Assembly (NCBI GenBank): GCA_009801015.1
Contig: VHZZ01001016.1
Span: 9,889 to 73,888, forward strand
From: Silene noctiflora
Lineage: Eukaryota; Streptophyta; Magnoliopsida; Caryophyllales; Caryophyllaceae
Length of the DNA stretch: 64,000 nt
Reading direction: 5' to 3'
Within the stretch, counting starts at the first letter, position 1, and each line of letters begins with the position of its first letter. The translations under genes and the position numbers were made by a program. The notes below the pieces were generated by a model, which saw only the letters and a list, made by a program, of their open reading frames with translations, did not search any database and had not been told where the DNA came from. Positions 32,401 through 43,674 of the stretch are shown piece after piece.

Positions 32401-35033
32401 TACAAGAACATAGACTAGAGCATGTAACAAACCTTGTCATTTTCATGCCCAGATTCAGCAACCCAGAGCTTCCCATCAGAATCCCGCAAGCACACAGCAC
32501 TATGACCAGCATAAGATCCAGTGACCCACTTCTCCAAGGTCTCGAATCCACCCCACCGTCCACGAATTTTGGATACGGCGAGGAAATCTCCAGAGTGGAT
32601 TTCATCAACAGTAAGATTAGTAAGATTAGTAGCCCAAGGCTGTGGACGTTTATCAAATGAAGCGCCCATGTGCTTCTTAAGAAATGCAAGGTTAGAGTTC
32701 TCCCCCCAACCAGTATTGGTAAATAAAGGAAAGACCTCCCATAATGCTTGTAGAGTCCCCAGCATTCCAGCTTGCATAAGGAAGATTGAAACTCCGTGAT
32801 GTTTCACCTGAAAGAAAGATAAACAGATGTGTTACTAGTTGATAACGATAACCTATAGAAGTAATCAGTAAGAGATCAACTAACATATTCGTATTCTTCT
32901 TTCCCAGTCCACTCATCAAAGTCCAGTGTGTGTTCTCTTGAAAGGAAATAATAGTCCCATGTTGCTCGATAAGGCGTTGCAAAGACATATATATCCATAC
33001 AGGTGTAGCTGTGGGCTTTGCTAACCTGATTAGAAAGAAAGACCACTGTCAAACAAGTGATCAATCGTCTTGAGAATAGCATACCAAATCGCACCAAGTT
33101 TTCAAATGATCAACAACAAAACAGTAAAATTAGGCATCAATTCAAGCCTTTTTGTTTTCCTGATAGACATCAACTTAAGCTGATGGCCTGAAGAAGCTAA
33201 ATAAGTCAGTAGTCTGGCTGTCTGAGATAAGCAGTGTGCAAGCAAAATGAAAAATGATGGCAAGTATTCAAAGCTCGGGAATATGTCAACAGACTAAAGA
33301 GCAGATCAGCATTGCATGGATTACAATAGTAACAGTACCATAGTCGCGTGAAAAAGAAGAATACTTTCCGCCTAAAAAAATGAAAAGGGGAGTTTATCAT
33401 CATATGTTTATTGTGCAGTTTGTTTGGGTATATTTCAGTTTTCGTACTCTTCCCATGGTCTTTCAACCTTTTCCTGTTAAGGGTGTTGCAAGCTCATCAA
33501 GAAACTCAGTAACTAACTGAGCTCAACCAAAACACATGCACATTCCTTATATTTCCATAATTGTATCACCGTTGAAAGCTAATCAAACAATTCCAAATCA
33601 ATCTAAACCAGAGAATTCCACTAAACAGAATTCATCCTGGGAGCGAAGACCAATTCCACTAACATCAAAATCTATGCCATTACTTGCAACATTCAAGGTT
33701 AAACATGCAATTAACACACAAAACTTCAGGTAACCTCGAGTAAACTAAAAGCGTGTTTTGGATACAAAATTTGGAGAGAAAGGGAGGTGAGAAGCATTTG
33801 TCATGGTTCAATTACGAGGTTGCCAGAAGGGGACGTGCGAGAAATGGAGGATTCATTTTTCTTCCCTCATAAGGAACAGGAGAGACAGTCCGAATTAATG
33901 TTATATTACTCATTTCGTAATTGGGGAAACGACTTGTTGTTTTCCTATAACATTCTAACACAACACTTACTGATACTCAAATTTTATCAGAAAATCAAAC
34001 CTTGTTAAGTCCTCCGAAGAATATCTAGGATATACAACTTCCTAAACCAATTTCCCTTGATTATCAATGCAAATTTTGAGCTGTGTTGTCTAATGTTCAA
34101 TATCTGGCTGAGCATCCATCAAACGATGATTATAGTAGACATAACTTTTGCTCAAACACTGACAAAATTGGCTTACATATTCATTAACTAATTTCTTTGC
34201 TTCCTCCATTTTGTTATCCCCAAAACTATCCACAGATTAGTTACATTCAGAATCGGGATTTGCCGATTTCCTATTGATCAACTACCAGCAAAATCACAAG
34301 TTGCTCAGTCTCCAATCTCCAAACAGGATACCCAACAAAATTTCTTCAACAAAGTCCAATCTTTCTTAACAAAACCCTAAACTAAAATCCACAAAATTGC
34401 TAAAAAAGCATTCAAAAAAACATCAAAACCCCATAAAATTCCTCCAATTCATCACAAAAACCAACACTTAATCAACAAGAAATTGCAATAACACAGCCTA
34501 AAATCCACAAATTTCTTCAACAAGATGTAATCTTTATAAATTAAACCCAAAACTAAAACCTACCCACAAACTAAAACTCGCAAATTTGCTCACACATTCA
34601 AAAAAAACATCAAATTCCTTCAATTCATGACAAAAACCAACAATTAATTAATCAACAATAAAATAAACATAAACACAAAAAACAAGATTAAAAAGACCTT
34701 AATATGAAGAGTACCACCACCAAATTCACTTCCACTATTATTATGAAATTCAATCCAAGCTGAATTCTGATAAAAGCAAGCACCTTTCCAATCTAAACTA
34801 TTATTTTGATTTCGATAAGAATTAGCAGCACCCACAAACTTAGGAAGAAGGTCAACTGCACTATTCAATCTTCTAACAATTGGTAATGAAATTTCTTTGG
34901 GTAAAATTGGAAGAATATCTCTTGGATGAAATGGGGTTTTGATTGGAACTCCATAATTTATAGAAATTATTGAAATAATTATTATTATGAAGATTGTGAT
35001 TAAGAATATTGGGTTTTTTTGAGTTTTTGCCAT
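29427..35033 (-). CDS. AT4G27020/AT5G54870-like membrane-anchored protein, seven exons
   Basis: Exons on the minus strand: 34698-35033, 32885-33025, 32433-32807, 32007-32252, 30528-30620, 29829-30029, 29427-29642. All joins are GT-AG and fall between codons, giving 535 residues. A hydrophobic stretch at about residues 9-27 (IFLITIFIIIIISIISI) is a signal anchor. The family is plant-specific and often labelled inositol-trisphosphate 5-phosphatase, for which I see no motif. Residues 232-277 run GDFLAVSK, GHSAVCLRD, WVAESG, followed at 338-347 by GLPYGYHNLI. This order (GD, then H, then E, then a YxxHN helix start) resembles permuted papain-like proteins of the YiiX type, but no catalytic Cys is evident after it, so any enzyme role is speculation. 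The C-terminus is rich in Pro, Asn and Tyr. Two broken relatives lie at 1.6-6.5 kb. The frame is clean and probably functional. Confidence 0.85.
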
Positions 35034-35285
35034 TGTTATTATAGAGTTGTGATATTGAAGTTGTGTATTAATGGAAGTAAAGTGATGGTTTGGTTGCTTT
35101 TCTTACACAAATTTGTGTTTTGTTGTTGGTGTTAAAGGTTGGAAATTAAGTTCATACATGCACGTTTCTGTTGCATTGTTGGCGATCTAGGATTCATTCA
35201 CAGATTCGAAGTCGTGACCACTATTTGGAATTGGGATTGGAGGATTCTACTTTGAATGGATGAAGTGAGTAGGATTCATAATTTT
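35034..35285. promoter_or_regulatory. Upstream region of the AT4G27020-like gene
   Basis: The leader and promoter of the minus-strand gene should lie here. I see no clear TATA element. Confidence 0.35.
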
Positions 35286-35995
35286 GGTTATTGCGGAAGT
35301 AATAATTGATCCCCATAATTTTGTGCAATTGTGAAATTAACCTCCACAACTTTTAATTGGAGTAATTTAGCCTCATAACAAACACAATAAGTGAAATTAA
35401 GTCTCTTTATCAAAATCCCACGAAAAATTCAATTTATCATATTAAAAATGTAAAATGGTTATATTTTTATGAAAAATACAAAATAAAAATTTACAAAAAA
35501 TCAATTAAAAAAATAGCATAAATTAGATAAAAAAAATTAAAAATACTTTACGAAAATCAACAATTTATTATTTTTATATAAAGTACGTATTTTTCAACTT
35601 TTTTTTACAATTTTTGTAAAAAAAATTCAATTGCAAAATATTTTGTTAGGTAATTGTGTTAAAATCAGAAGTTGGAATAAAAAAATTTCATGACAAAAAA
35701 ATATAAAAAAAATATATTAAAAGGGTAAAAAAAAATTCAAATTTTTCCATTCTTCAACATTTCAAAAAAAAATCACATAAAAATTTTAATTGTTATTAGT
35801 ATAATGAATTACATACGTATGTAAAAACTATTTTTACTTTTTTTTTATATGATAAATTGAATTTCTCGTGAGATTTTGATAAAGGGGCTTAATTTCACTT
35901 ATTATGTGAGTTATAGGGTCGAATTACTCCAATTAAAAGTTGTAGGGGTTAATTTCACAATTGCACAAAGTTATGGGGGTTAATCACCACTTTCC
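35286..35995. mobile_element. Long-TIR non-coding element (MULE-like)
   Basis: About 160 bp at each end are inverted copies: left 35300-35462 (GATCCCCATAATTTTGTGC, CACAACTTTTAATTGG, CATAATAAGTGAAATTAAG-like) and right 35843-35990 in the opposite orientation. The middle is A/T-rich without a reading frame. Long terminal inverted repeats without a transposase suggest a Mutator-type MITE. No certain target duplication was found. Confidence 0.7.
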
Positions 35996-35999
35996 CGGT

Positions 36000-36693
36000 A
36001 CCCGTATTATACGACTATTGATTCTACTTTGAATCGATGAGGTGTGAGATTTTGTAATAGAGGGATACATCATTAGATTCAATAGGTCTTGTGACAGGTC
36101 AAGTATCACTCACATGGGTAGATAAGACAAAGGGCATAATGCATAGGGAATCACAAATGCCTTGTCTTTATCCTCCCATATGGGTTTTATTTAACCCGTC
36201 ACAAGTTTGTGACGGATATCGACCGTCACAAATGACAATTTGTGTATTAGATTAGGATTAGGATTGAATGGTTCGTTATTGAATCGATAATTTGGATAGT
36301 TCGTTATTGAATTGATTGTCCTGAATGAGTTATGTAATGGAGAGAGAATGGAAAGGGAATATATTTGTCTTAAGATTAATCTTGATAAATGACTAGGTAA
36401 TCAAGAGTGGAAAGGAGATCAGAGAAATAGATGGAGAGGATTCCGACTTTAAGATTAGGCGTACTTTTAAGTTTTAAGTTTTCACACAAGTTTAGATAAA
36501 CTTGAAATGGGTTTTTAATTTTGATGTAATACTTCTAGTTCTATTCATCTCACTTCTATATGTCTGTTGAATGTATGTAAGCAGTATCTTTCAAGGTGGC
36601 CTCGACTTATACCTGGCATGTTGGTCAATTTTGTTAGGTCTAACAGGATAGCATCAGGCTAGGGGCGGAATGGGCTGGGAGTTTGTGGCCTAG
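36000..36693. other. Intergenic with a hairpin MITE remnant
   Basis: 36076-36240 contains inverted pieces: CACATGGGTAGATAAGACAAAG against CTTTGTC..ATCCTCCCATATGGG, and CCGTCACAAG / CTTGTGAC ends. It is probably a small MITE. The rest has no features. Confidence 0.4.
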
Positions 36694-37253
36694 TGTGACG
36701 ATCTGTGCACATCGAACCCTTAGATTTTCTTATGCTTATGTAATTTCTTTTCCTTGTCTATTTGTAGTAAGTATTTTCCATATTAGCATAGTTTTTAGCA
36801 TAGCTTTAGAATAGCTTTTCTTTCCTAAAATGGGTGTATCGCTATTCTACACTAAACTTAGAATTTCAATGTTTCCTGCTACCAGGATGTAACTATCAAA
36901 TTTCCCTCTATGGGGAGTACTAGTGAATGAAAGTATGCTTCCCACCTGTTGCCTTCGTATTGCTTGTTGTTGCTTTGTTGTGAATGACTCTTTGCCTTCA
37001 CTTTACGAACAAGCCGTGTTTCAGGGATCGACACTAGGATCCCGACTCACACCCCGAGACCGATTACGAATGCCTAGTGCTTGACAAGCGCTAGTGCTTG
37101 ACGCTCTCGTTGCAATCCTGTCGAGTGTTGCCGAGACCCGAGTATCGTGCTAGTGAGCGATTCACTAGTTCGAAGATCCGTTGTCGCTTGCATCTTGCCT
37201 AGAGTCGGGCAAGGGTGCGCGCCACGATCCGGCTAAAGTACCGGACCGTGACA
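36694..37253. mobile_element. Solo LTR, about 560 bp
   Basis: The block begins TGTGACGATC and ends CCGTGACA, the TG...CA ends of a retrotransposon LTR. The 5-bp sequence CCTAG flanks it on both sides (36689-36693 and 37254-37258). No internal region remains, so it is a fossil left by LTR-LTR recombination. Family unknown; the exact flank copies suggest it is not very old. Confidence 0.8.
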
Positions 37254-37258
37254 CCTAG

Positions 37259-37652
37259 GCACAGCAGTGAAGAGGAGGCGGGATTGTGACCTATGCAAAG
37301 CACTGAAGAGAGGTCGTGTTGAGCTCTTTATTCTCTGGATCGAACCAGACCCATTATTCTTTGGATCAGACCAGACTCATATAAGATTTATTTGTTATTT
37401 ATTAGATTTTTACTAGGCCCGATGACGTGTTGGGCTGGGAATCCTTGACACTGGACCGACCTGGGTAGCTAGGTGGACTGGTTTGGGCTGGCACACGACC
37501 TGTGCGGGTTGGGGAAAAATGGCCCAATGGTGAGAGTTGGGTCGTGTTGGGCTAAGTTGGCCCGCAGTATCTTAATCAAACATATGGAAATGATATAAAT
37601 AAGACTGTTTTTTTTTTTTCGGCTGAAAGAAGCTAAACTGAAATAAAAGTTA
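37259..37652. other. Intergenic with GGGCTGG-rich repeat
   Basis: 37410-37560 is rich in GGGCTGG, GGCCCG and ACGACC blocks like those in the hAT-type MITEs of this window, but no ends were found. Confidence 0.4.
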
Positions 37653-37854
37653 CTCCCTCCGTCTCACTCATTTCTTTACATTTACTTTTTGGCCCTATTC
37701 ATGAGTTTAGAGAATTTCTAATATATAACATAAAATATAATCATGTGAGATCTTTTTTTAATCGTCTTAATAATTACTTTAGGAATAGCAAATTTTTATA
37801 ATTTTTAATAATATGTAAATAAAGTGATGAGTCATGTTTATATATACATTTATG

Positions 37855-39190
37855 CCTCCCTTTAATTACTTTTTGTATTGATTTTGTGCTAGAATGTGTC
37901 TTTTATATGCCATTTATGTTAGAATGTGTTACTGCCGTTATTTGGTGTTTAATGCAGGAAAGATGCATTTGAGGAGCAAAAAAATGAAATAAAGCACCGC
38001 AGAATGGCATAAAGGAAATACACGAAACATGGCACGAAAATCTAGAGGAAGAGAAGAGGAGAGAAGACGAAGAAGTGACAAAAAGAGGAACTTCACATTA
38101 CTAGTGCCTACTTTGAAGAGTCAAAACTAGAGTTTTACAAAAGAGAATCAATTAATTCAAATTGGAGGTGAAAGCTTATCCTGTTAGCTTTCCAACGCCA
38201 CCAAAAACGCTTGATTTTCCCAAGTAACGAANNNNNNNNNNNNNNNNNNNNNNNNNNNNNNNNNNNNNNNNNNNNNNNNNNNNNNNNNNNNNNNNNNNNN
38301 NNNNNNNNNNNNNNNNNNNNNNNNNNNNNNNNNNNNNNNNNNNNNNNNNNNNNNNNNNNNNNNNNNNNNNNNNNNNNNNNNNNNNNNNNNNNNNNNNNNN
38401 NNNNNNNNNNNNNNNNNNNNNNNNNNNNNNNNNNNNNNNNNNNNNNNNNNNNNNNNNNNNNNNNNNNNNNNNNNNNNNNNNNNNNNNNNNNNNNNNNNNN
38501 NNNNNNNNNNNNNNNNNNNNNNNNNNNNNNNNNNNNNNNNNNNNNNNNNNNNNNNNNNNNNNNNNNNNNNNNNNNNNNNNNNNNNNNNNNNNNNNNNNNN
38601 NNNNNNNNNNNNNNNNNNNNNNNNNNNNNNNNNNNNNNNNNNNNNNNNNNNNNNNNNNNNNNNNNNNNNNNNNNNNNNNNNNNNNNNNNNNNNNNNNNNN
38701 NNNNNNNNNNNNNNNNNNNNNNNNNNNNNNNNNNNNNNNNNNNNNNNNNNNNNNNNNNNNNNNNNNNNNNNNNNNNTCACCGACCGGGTTAAAACTAGTA
38801 TATGCTGCGACAATTGAATAGACTGATTTAATGATAACGACCGCATGTTAAGTTTAGATCTAAAGGGAATATTTGAGTCGACCGATCATATGACCTTAAA
38901 CAATATAGTTTGCTTTGTCAATGAATTAAACCTTACCCCTGAATGACTAACTAGTGAACCAGATCCCTAGACTTTTCTTTATTATTGTTTTCATCTTTTA
39001 TCTTATTGCAATTAGCTTAGTTAATCAAACAAACATCCTTACAGAAATTGTTACCTGTAAGACAGACTTAAACTTAGCAAATAGATTACACCGCTTCCTC
39101 GTGGATTCGACCCTGACTTATCACTAGCTATTTTGTTAGTATAATTTAGGTTTATTTTGATATAGTTGATACGACTAAACCCTTGTCATA
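37855..39190. mobile_element. LTR-retrotransposon-like fossil inside the Stowaway element
   Basis: The sequence between the two Stowaway halves resembles long terminal repeat and leader sequence of plant Ty3-type elements (CTTCCTCGTGGATTCGACC near 39095 is typical of such LTR ends). It is interrupted by a gap, and no coding parts are visible. Its ends are approximate. It is younger than the Stowaway element it split. Confidence 0.45.
38232..38776. other. Assembly gap (N)
   Basis: A run of 545 Ns inside the LTR-like insertion. Content unknown. Confidence 1.
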
Positions 39191-39454
39191 AAGATATGAA
39201 CAAAACAAAATTTACATTGGCAAATGTTAAAAAGTAAACGTAAATAAATGAGTGAGACAGAGGATACGTACTGAATTAAAATGAAGTGAAATTAAGCCAA
39301 AAAGAACGAGACTTATTTTATTTCATACATGTTATCATAATGAGTTTATTTTATTTCATACATGTTATCATAATGAATTTATATATCATTTTAATCCTAG
39401 ACTGTAACCATTTTGATTAGTAAATGGCGGTTTAGTGCCATTTATACTTCAAAT

Positions 39455-40300
39455 TAGACCTGTCAAACGGGTCGGGTCCCAGTTCGGGTCATACAGGTCG
39501 GGTCAGAATACGGACTAGGTTAGATACGGGTCGGGTTATACGGATTATGGGTCAAATTATGGTCATAATACGGGTAAAGAAATAATTTCTAACGCCTTTT
39601 TTAGCGATTTTTTAATAAAAAAATATTTTTTTTAAATGTAAAACATATTTAAAATCAATATTTAATCATATTTAATGTTTACATTAATTATATTGAATCA
39701 TTGACATAACTATTAAAATAAAGTTTTTTTTTAATAATTATTTTATTATTAAATATTATAAATGTTATATAAAATTGACTTTTTAATTGTGTTTGTATTT
39801 TTAAGTAATATTGTATAAAAATAATTATTTTAATTATTTTTTTCAAATATAATACATACTCCCTCCATTCAACTCCACATTACACATTTGCTTTTTCATA
39901 TTTGTTAAATAGTTTTAGCTACGTATTTGCAAAAATTATAAAACTTAGATATTTTTAATGTACTTCTAAAGACGAATCAAACAAGATCTCACATAAATAT
40001 ATTTTCACTTATGTAATGAGAGAAAATCGAAATTGAATGCTCGCTTGTGAATAGTGTGCAAAATAGAAATGTGTAGTGTGAAGTTGAATAGAGGGAGTAA
40101 ATATTAATACTTTAATAAAAATTTTGATTTACCTTTGACCCAACAGGTCGACCCTTTGGGTCAGGTATTGACCTTAAAATAACGAGTCATTTCGGGTTCG
40201 GGTCAAACGGATCTCCGGGTCGAAATTTTCGGGTCTTGGCCCTAAAAAAAGGGTAAGTTCATGTCGGGTTTTTAGGTCAGGTCGGATTTTGACAGGTCTA
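39455..40300. mobile_element. hAT-like non-autonomous element
   Basis: The left end TAGACCTGTCAAACGGG and the right end TTTTGACAGGTCTA are inverted repeats of about 14 bp. Both end regions are rich in GGGTCGGGTC-type blocks. The left end is nearly identical to the start of the MITE at 23639. TTCAAAT stands directly before the left end and again 4 bp after the right end, an imperfect duplication. No reading frame. Confidence 0.75.
39859..40097. mobile_element. Stowaway MITE nested in the hAT-like element
   Basis: The ends CTCCCTCCATTCAACTC and GAGTTGAA...GAGGGAG are inverted (GTTGAATAGAGGGAG at the right), with TA on both sides (39857-39858 and 40098-40099). 239 bp, no coding capacity. Confidence 0.85.
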
Positions 40301-40576
40301 CTCATTCAAATTGTAAAATAGTTTCTCAAAACCGTTTCTTAAAATGCCTATTGACTTTAAGACAAGTGTATGTTAATGTTAGTATGAATGCATGAAAACA
40401 ATTTGAAAGAAATTGATAACAAAATCACCTCGAAAATGATCTAAAGAATTAAGGCATTAATTACAAAGCAAATCTACCCAAAAATGTCCCCCAAAATCTA
40501 CCTAAAAATGAACCAATGAAGGAAAGCAGTCCATTCCAATATAGACTGCATTAATGAAAGACATTGTAGGACATCC

Positions 40577-40584
40577 CTATAAAT
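40577..40584 (+). promoter_or_regulatory. TATA box of proline-rich gene A
   Basis: CTATAAAT lies about 120 bp before the ATG at 40702. The same CCCTATAAATA block stands before gene B at about 43618. Confidence 0.6.
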
Positions 40585-40701
40585 ACATGCATTCCCAAAC
40601 CAATCTACTCAAAGGAGTACATTAACATAAAGCACTATTGTATTAGTACTTCTAGTCCTAATAATTGTGCAAATATTTAACTAAATTAGTGAGTAGTTTA
40701 C

Positions 40702-42044
40702 ATGTCTACAATGAAGACAATGTCATTTGGAACTCTTATGCTCCTTCTACTCCTTAATTATTCAGGTACGGTCGGTCTTATTTAAAACTGTCTTACTTAA
40801 AATTTCTTACAACTCCTTTTATTTTCACATATATTTTAATTGGTTGTGTGTGCTGTCGTAAATTAAATAAGAACTGAATGGTTTATCTAAATCAATCAGG
40901 TATAAAAACGAGTAATACAATATATTTCTGAGTGATGTTATGATCACCCTTTATAAAATCCCCCTTTTTATTTACTACTAAGAGAATAAAAATTTCAAAA
41001 GTTTTTCCTTCAAACTCCATCTACTCATATAAAGAAAGAAATGAGATTTTCCATTAAACTATTATTACTTTTTTTTTTTTTTTGAAGCATGACTTTTTCA
41101 TGAAATTCTAAATTATAATTATGATGTTTTAACCAAAATAAAATAAAAGGGGTATAAAATTATAAAATACAAAATTGCTAATTTTTGTTAGAAAATGACT
41201 TGATGCATACTTACACTGTATAAAACAATAAAATAAACTAATATTATTAGTTTCATGAAAAAAATCCATTAAGATAATTTTAAAAAAATTATAAATTGAA
41301 ATCATTAACTTTGTGGAAAAAAAAAAAGTTAATGACATACTCAATTTCTTTTTTATTATTTTTGCAGTTTAATTTTTTTTTTATATCAAAATACAATAAG
41401 CTGAAATATGAAAATATTAAGGTATAAATTTAAAACGAATAAGTAATAAAATAAAAAATAAAAACTCTATAAATATCGCGCACGATTTATAGTAGTTGCA
41501 CATTAACTTATCTTTAGGCAAATAAATACTCATTTGGCCATTTACATAGTTAAACTTTAATCAAATGTTTAACTCGATTGATCTACCAGGTCATACTGCA
41601 GCCATAAGGAAGTGCCCCATGTCCCTTTCGAATTATTCATTTTGTGATGTATCTCCAGCTCCCGTTCCGGAGCCATCAATGCCTAGCAGCGATGAGCCAG
41701 TAACGCCTCCAGGTCCAGCTCCAGAGTCATCAAACCCTAGCGGCGAAGAGCCAACAGCGGCTCCAACTCCAGCTCCAGAGCCATCGAAGCCTAGTGGAGA
41801 AGAGCCAACAACGGCTCCAAGTCTAGCTCCAGAGCCATCGAAACCTAGCTACAATGAGCCCGCGCCCCCCAGGTCTAGTAACGGAGAGCCGGCGCCCCCT
41901 AGGTCTAGCTACAATGAGCCAGCGCCCCCCAGGTCTAGCAACGGAGAGCCGGCGCCCCCTAGGTCTAGCTACAATGAGCCAGCACCCCCCAGGTCTAGCA
42001 ATGAGCCGGCGCCCCCCGAGCTCCCTAGGACTAACAATGCATAA
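40702..42044 (+). CDS. Secreted proline-rich protein A
   Basis: Exon 1 (40702-40765) gives MSTMKTMSFGTLMLLLLLNYS, a signal peptide. Exon 2 (41590-42044) follows an acceptor at 41589. The spliced product has 172 residues. After the signal come GHTAAIRKCPM and NYSFCD (two Cys), then PAPEPS-type repeats, then alternating 10-residue units of the type SSYNEPAPPR and SSNGEPAPPR, and a short end PELPRTNNA. Gene B, 3 kb downstream, has the same exon plan and shares the two-Cys block and the end (PELPRPNNA). Family unknown. The structure suggests a hydroxyproline-rich cell-wall or signalling protein. The 824-bp intron is long because a Helitron sits in it; gene B has 192 bp. Presence of both splice sites and the paralogue supports a real gene. 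Confidence 0.75.
40959..41496 (+). mobile_element. Non-autonomous Helitron in the intron of gene A
   Basis: It starts TCCCCCTTTTTATTTACTAC with A before it and ends in a GTAGT (consensus CTRRT) followed by T. A CGCG-type hairpin lies about 12 bp before the end. It belongs to the family at 55368-55910, which shares CTAAGAGAATAAAAATT near the start. 538 bp, no coding frame. Confidence 0.7.
41866..42018 (+). repeat. 60-bp coding tandem repeat in gene A
   Basis: The pair AGCTACAATGAGCC... and AGCAACGGAGAGCC... (30 bp each) recurs about 2.5 times. It encodes alternating YNEPAPPRSS and NGEPAPPRSS units, and the copies are almost identical, so the array expanded recently. Confidence 0.9.
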
Positions 42045-42230
42045 ACATGTCGTTGTTTTGTTTATTGACCAAGTACCAATAAACTTCCAGATTATTTCAA
42101 TAAATTCATTATTATTTTAGTAATGAGAAATATAATAATAATAATCTATTATCGATCATACCATTATATCGACTCTAATGCAAAATACTGCAAATCCGAA
42201 TTCTCCTAAAGGAAAACCTGCACCAGGGTA

Positions 42231-42289
42231 ACCGATCCGAGTATTATACCTTTTTTTTTTTTTTTTGACAGTAGGACCGATCCGAGTAT
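42231..42289 (-). mobile_element. Very short poly(A)-tailed retroposon insertion
   Basis: ACCGATCCGAGTAT occurs at 42231-42244 and again at 42276-42289. Between them is only a run of 16 T next to GACAGTAGG, that is, on the minus strand nine unique bases and a poly(A) tail. This is what a severely truncated SINE or LINE insertion with its target duplication looks like. Confidence 0.7.
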
Positions 42290-42994
42290 ATTATTAACAA
42301 TGGAGGGAATGTTATTAGGAGCGTAGGACTATTATGATCCACGAGACATCAACAAAAGTTATTACTTCTCCTTTCAGACGGGTTGTATCCGTTTAAAATT
42401 AAGATAGATAAACGGTGACTTTTTACTTTAGAATTTGAACATTTCTTGATAAAAAGTTATCATCACTTTATTGTTAGAAAGTAGACAATTTTAGTTTTCT
42501 TTGTTAATTAACCAACACCAACTTGGTATGAATATCAATCTTGGCTTTCAAGATATAAACGAAAATCGGCAACAAAGTGTAAGAATCGAGTTTCTGTATA
42601 AAATTGAACGGAGCATTTTTTATGCGATTTCGGTTTCGCGAAACAACAATATTGCAGCATGTTTTCTTTGCAAATTACGACACTAATGACTCAAACAAAG
42701 ATGTATATTTGATAAGGGAAGTGAGACAAACATGATGGTGGTCGTATTTTGTTGTTTGGTTGTCGGAGCAAGGAGAGCGAAGGCGATGAAGGTAAGCTGT
42801 CACAAAGCAAATGCGCCGATGCTTCTCGGATATCTGAAACAGCGAGATGTATCAATTTTACTAAAAAAAATAAAAAAATCCGACGTGAGCCTTTTTCTTG
42901 TAATTAGTTTGAAATGAGCACCACTTTTGTAACGGGACGTCTCCGTTACAACAATTACTTTAGTTTTAAACCCCATTTAAGGAAAAAAAATTCA
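42290..42994. other. Duplicated flank of the proline-rich genes
   Basis: 42500-42625 matches 44575-44720 (TATGAATATCAATCTTG, AAATCGAGTTT, TATAAAATTG). No gene is seen. It belongs to the tandem duplication that includes genes A and B. Confidence 0.6.
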
Positions 42995-43490
42995 GAAGTC
43001 GGCGCTTACCATGAAACAGCGAATGAGAAAACAAGCAAAACAGAACAATTGCCTGACGGATATTAGCATCACATTTAGCATCTTTAAACTGAACTCCTTT
43101 TTTAAGCAAATTTACGAGCTACGACTCTCTACCTATCGCACATCGTCAATTGCCTGACGGATACTTTTCTATTAGACGATGTTTATCAATGGTTATAGGA
43201 CCGTCATATGGAAACATGTTGCGATAAATATTGACAAAGGACGGTCCAAGTGAGAAATTTTAGTGGGAGTTAACAAAAGGTTGGGACGCCGATGAACCAT
43301 CCAAGAAGATGTCGCAGCTACGGTTTGGTTTAGCCAATAACAGAACAAAAATGACTTGCGGTCCGCCGTATAGCAGCCTAGCAGGCATTCAAGTGCTGCA
43401 ATAGAAGATACCACTGCAAAACGGGAAAACAAAATAGTATATGATACTATGATGCAGAGACAGAGCTACGCCTGGGCCAAATGTTTTATG
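42995..43490 (-). pseudogene. TOM1-like gene fragments (exons 9 and 7)
   Basis: Four blocks match the intact gene downstream, in order: 42998-43035 (exon 9 end, compare 45570-45605), 43140-43245 (intron, compare 46165-46265), 43245-43330 (intron, compare 46345-46435) and 43350-43490 (exon 7 and its flank, compare 46855-46980). Exon 7 carries an extra 8-bp sequence in the ALGFLLYGG segment, which breaks its frame. The other exons are missing. It is the decayed downstream part of the first tandem duplication unit. Confidence 0.75.
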
Positions 43491-43617
43491 GAGAAAGTTA
43501 GACTGGAAATTAAGGCATTAAGGCATTAAATACGAAACAAATCTACACAAAAATGATCTCCAAAATTAAAAAGCAGATTCAAAAATTAACCTAAAAATAA
43601 AAGACACTGCAAAATAT

Positions 43618-43626
43618 CCCTATAAA
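43618..43626 (+). promoter_or_regulatory. TATA box of proline-rich gene B
   Basis: CTATAAATA lies about 55 bp before the ATG at 43675 and is shared with gene A. Confidence 0.6.
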
Positions 43627-43674
43627 TAGATGCATTCATAGTTTCATACAACTCATACTTGTGCAAATATAACT

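Larger units (their letters stand above)
37653..39272. mobile_element. Stowaway-type MITE split by a large insertion
   Basis: The left end CTCCCTCCGTCTCACTCATTT is at 37653 and the matching inverted right end (AAATGAGTGAGACAGAG) is at about 39245-39268. These MITEs are normally under 400 bp, so the 1.6 kb between the ends reflects a later insertion from about 37855 to 39190. Confidence 0.7.

Noticed and set aside
32415-32799. Plus-strand frames of 90 codons in the AT4G27020-like region
   Set aside because: They overlap exon 3 of the minus-strand gene, which is supported by splice sites in phase and family match.
38184-38846. Frames of about 200 codons on both strands
   Set aside because: They cross the 545-bp gap and have no real coding content.
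41129-41344. 71-codon minus-strand hydrophobic frame in gene A intron
   Set aside because: It lies inside the Helitron and results from A/T-rich sequence.
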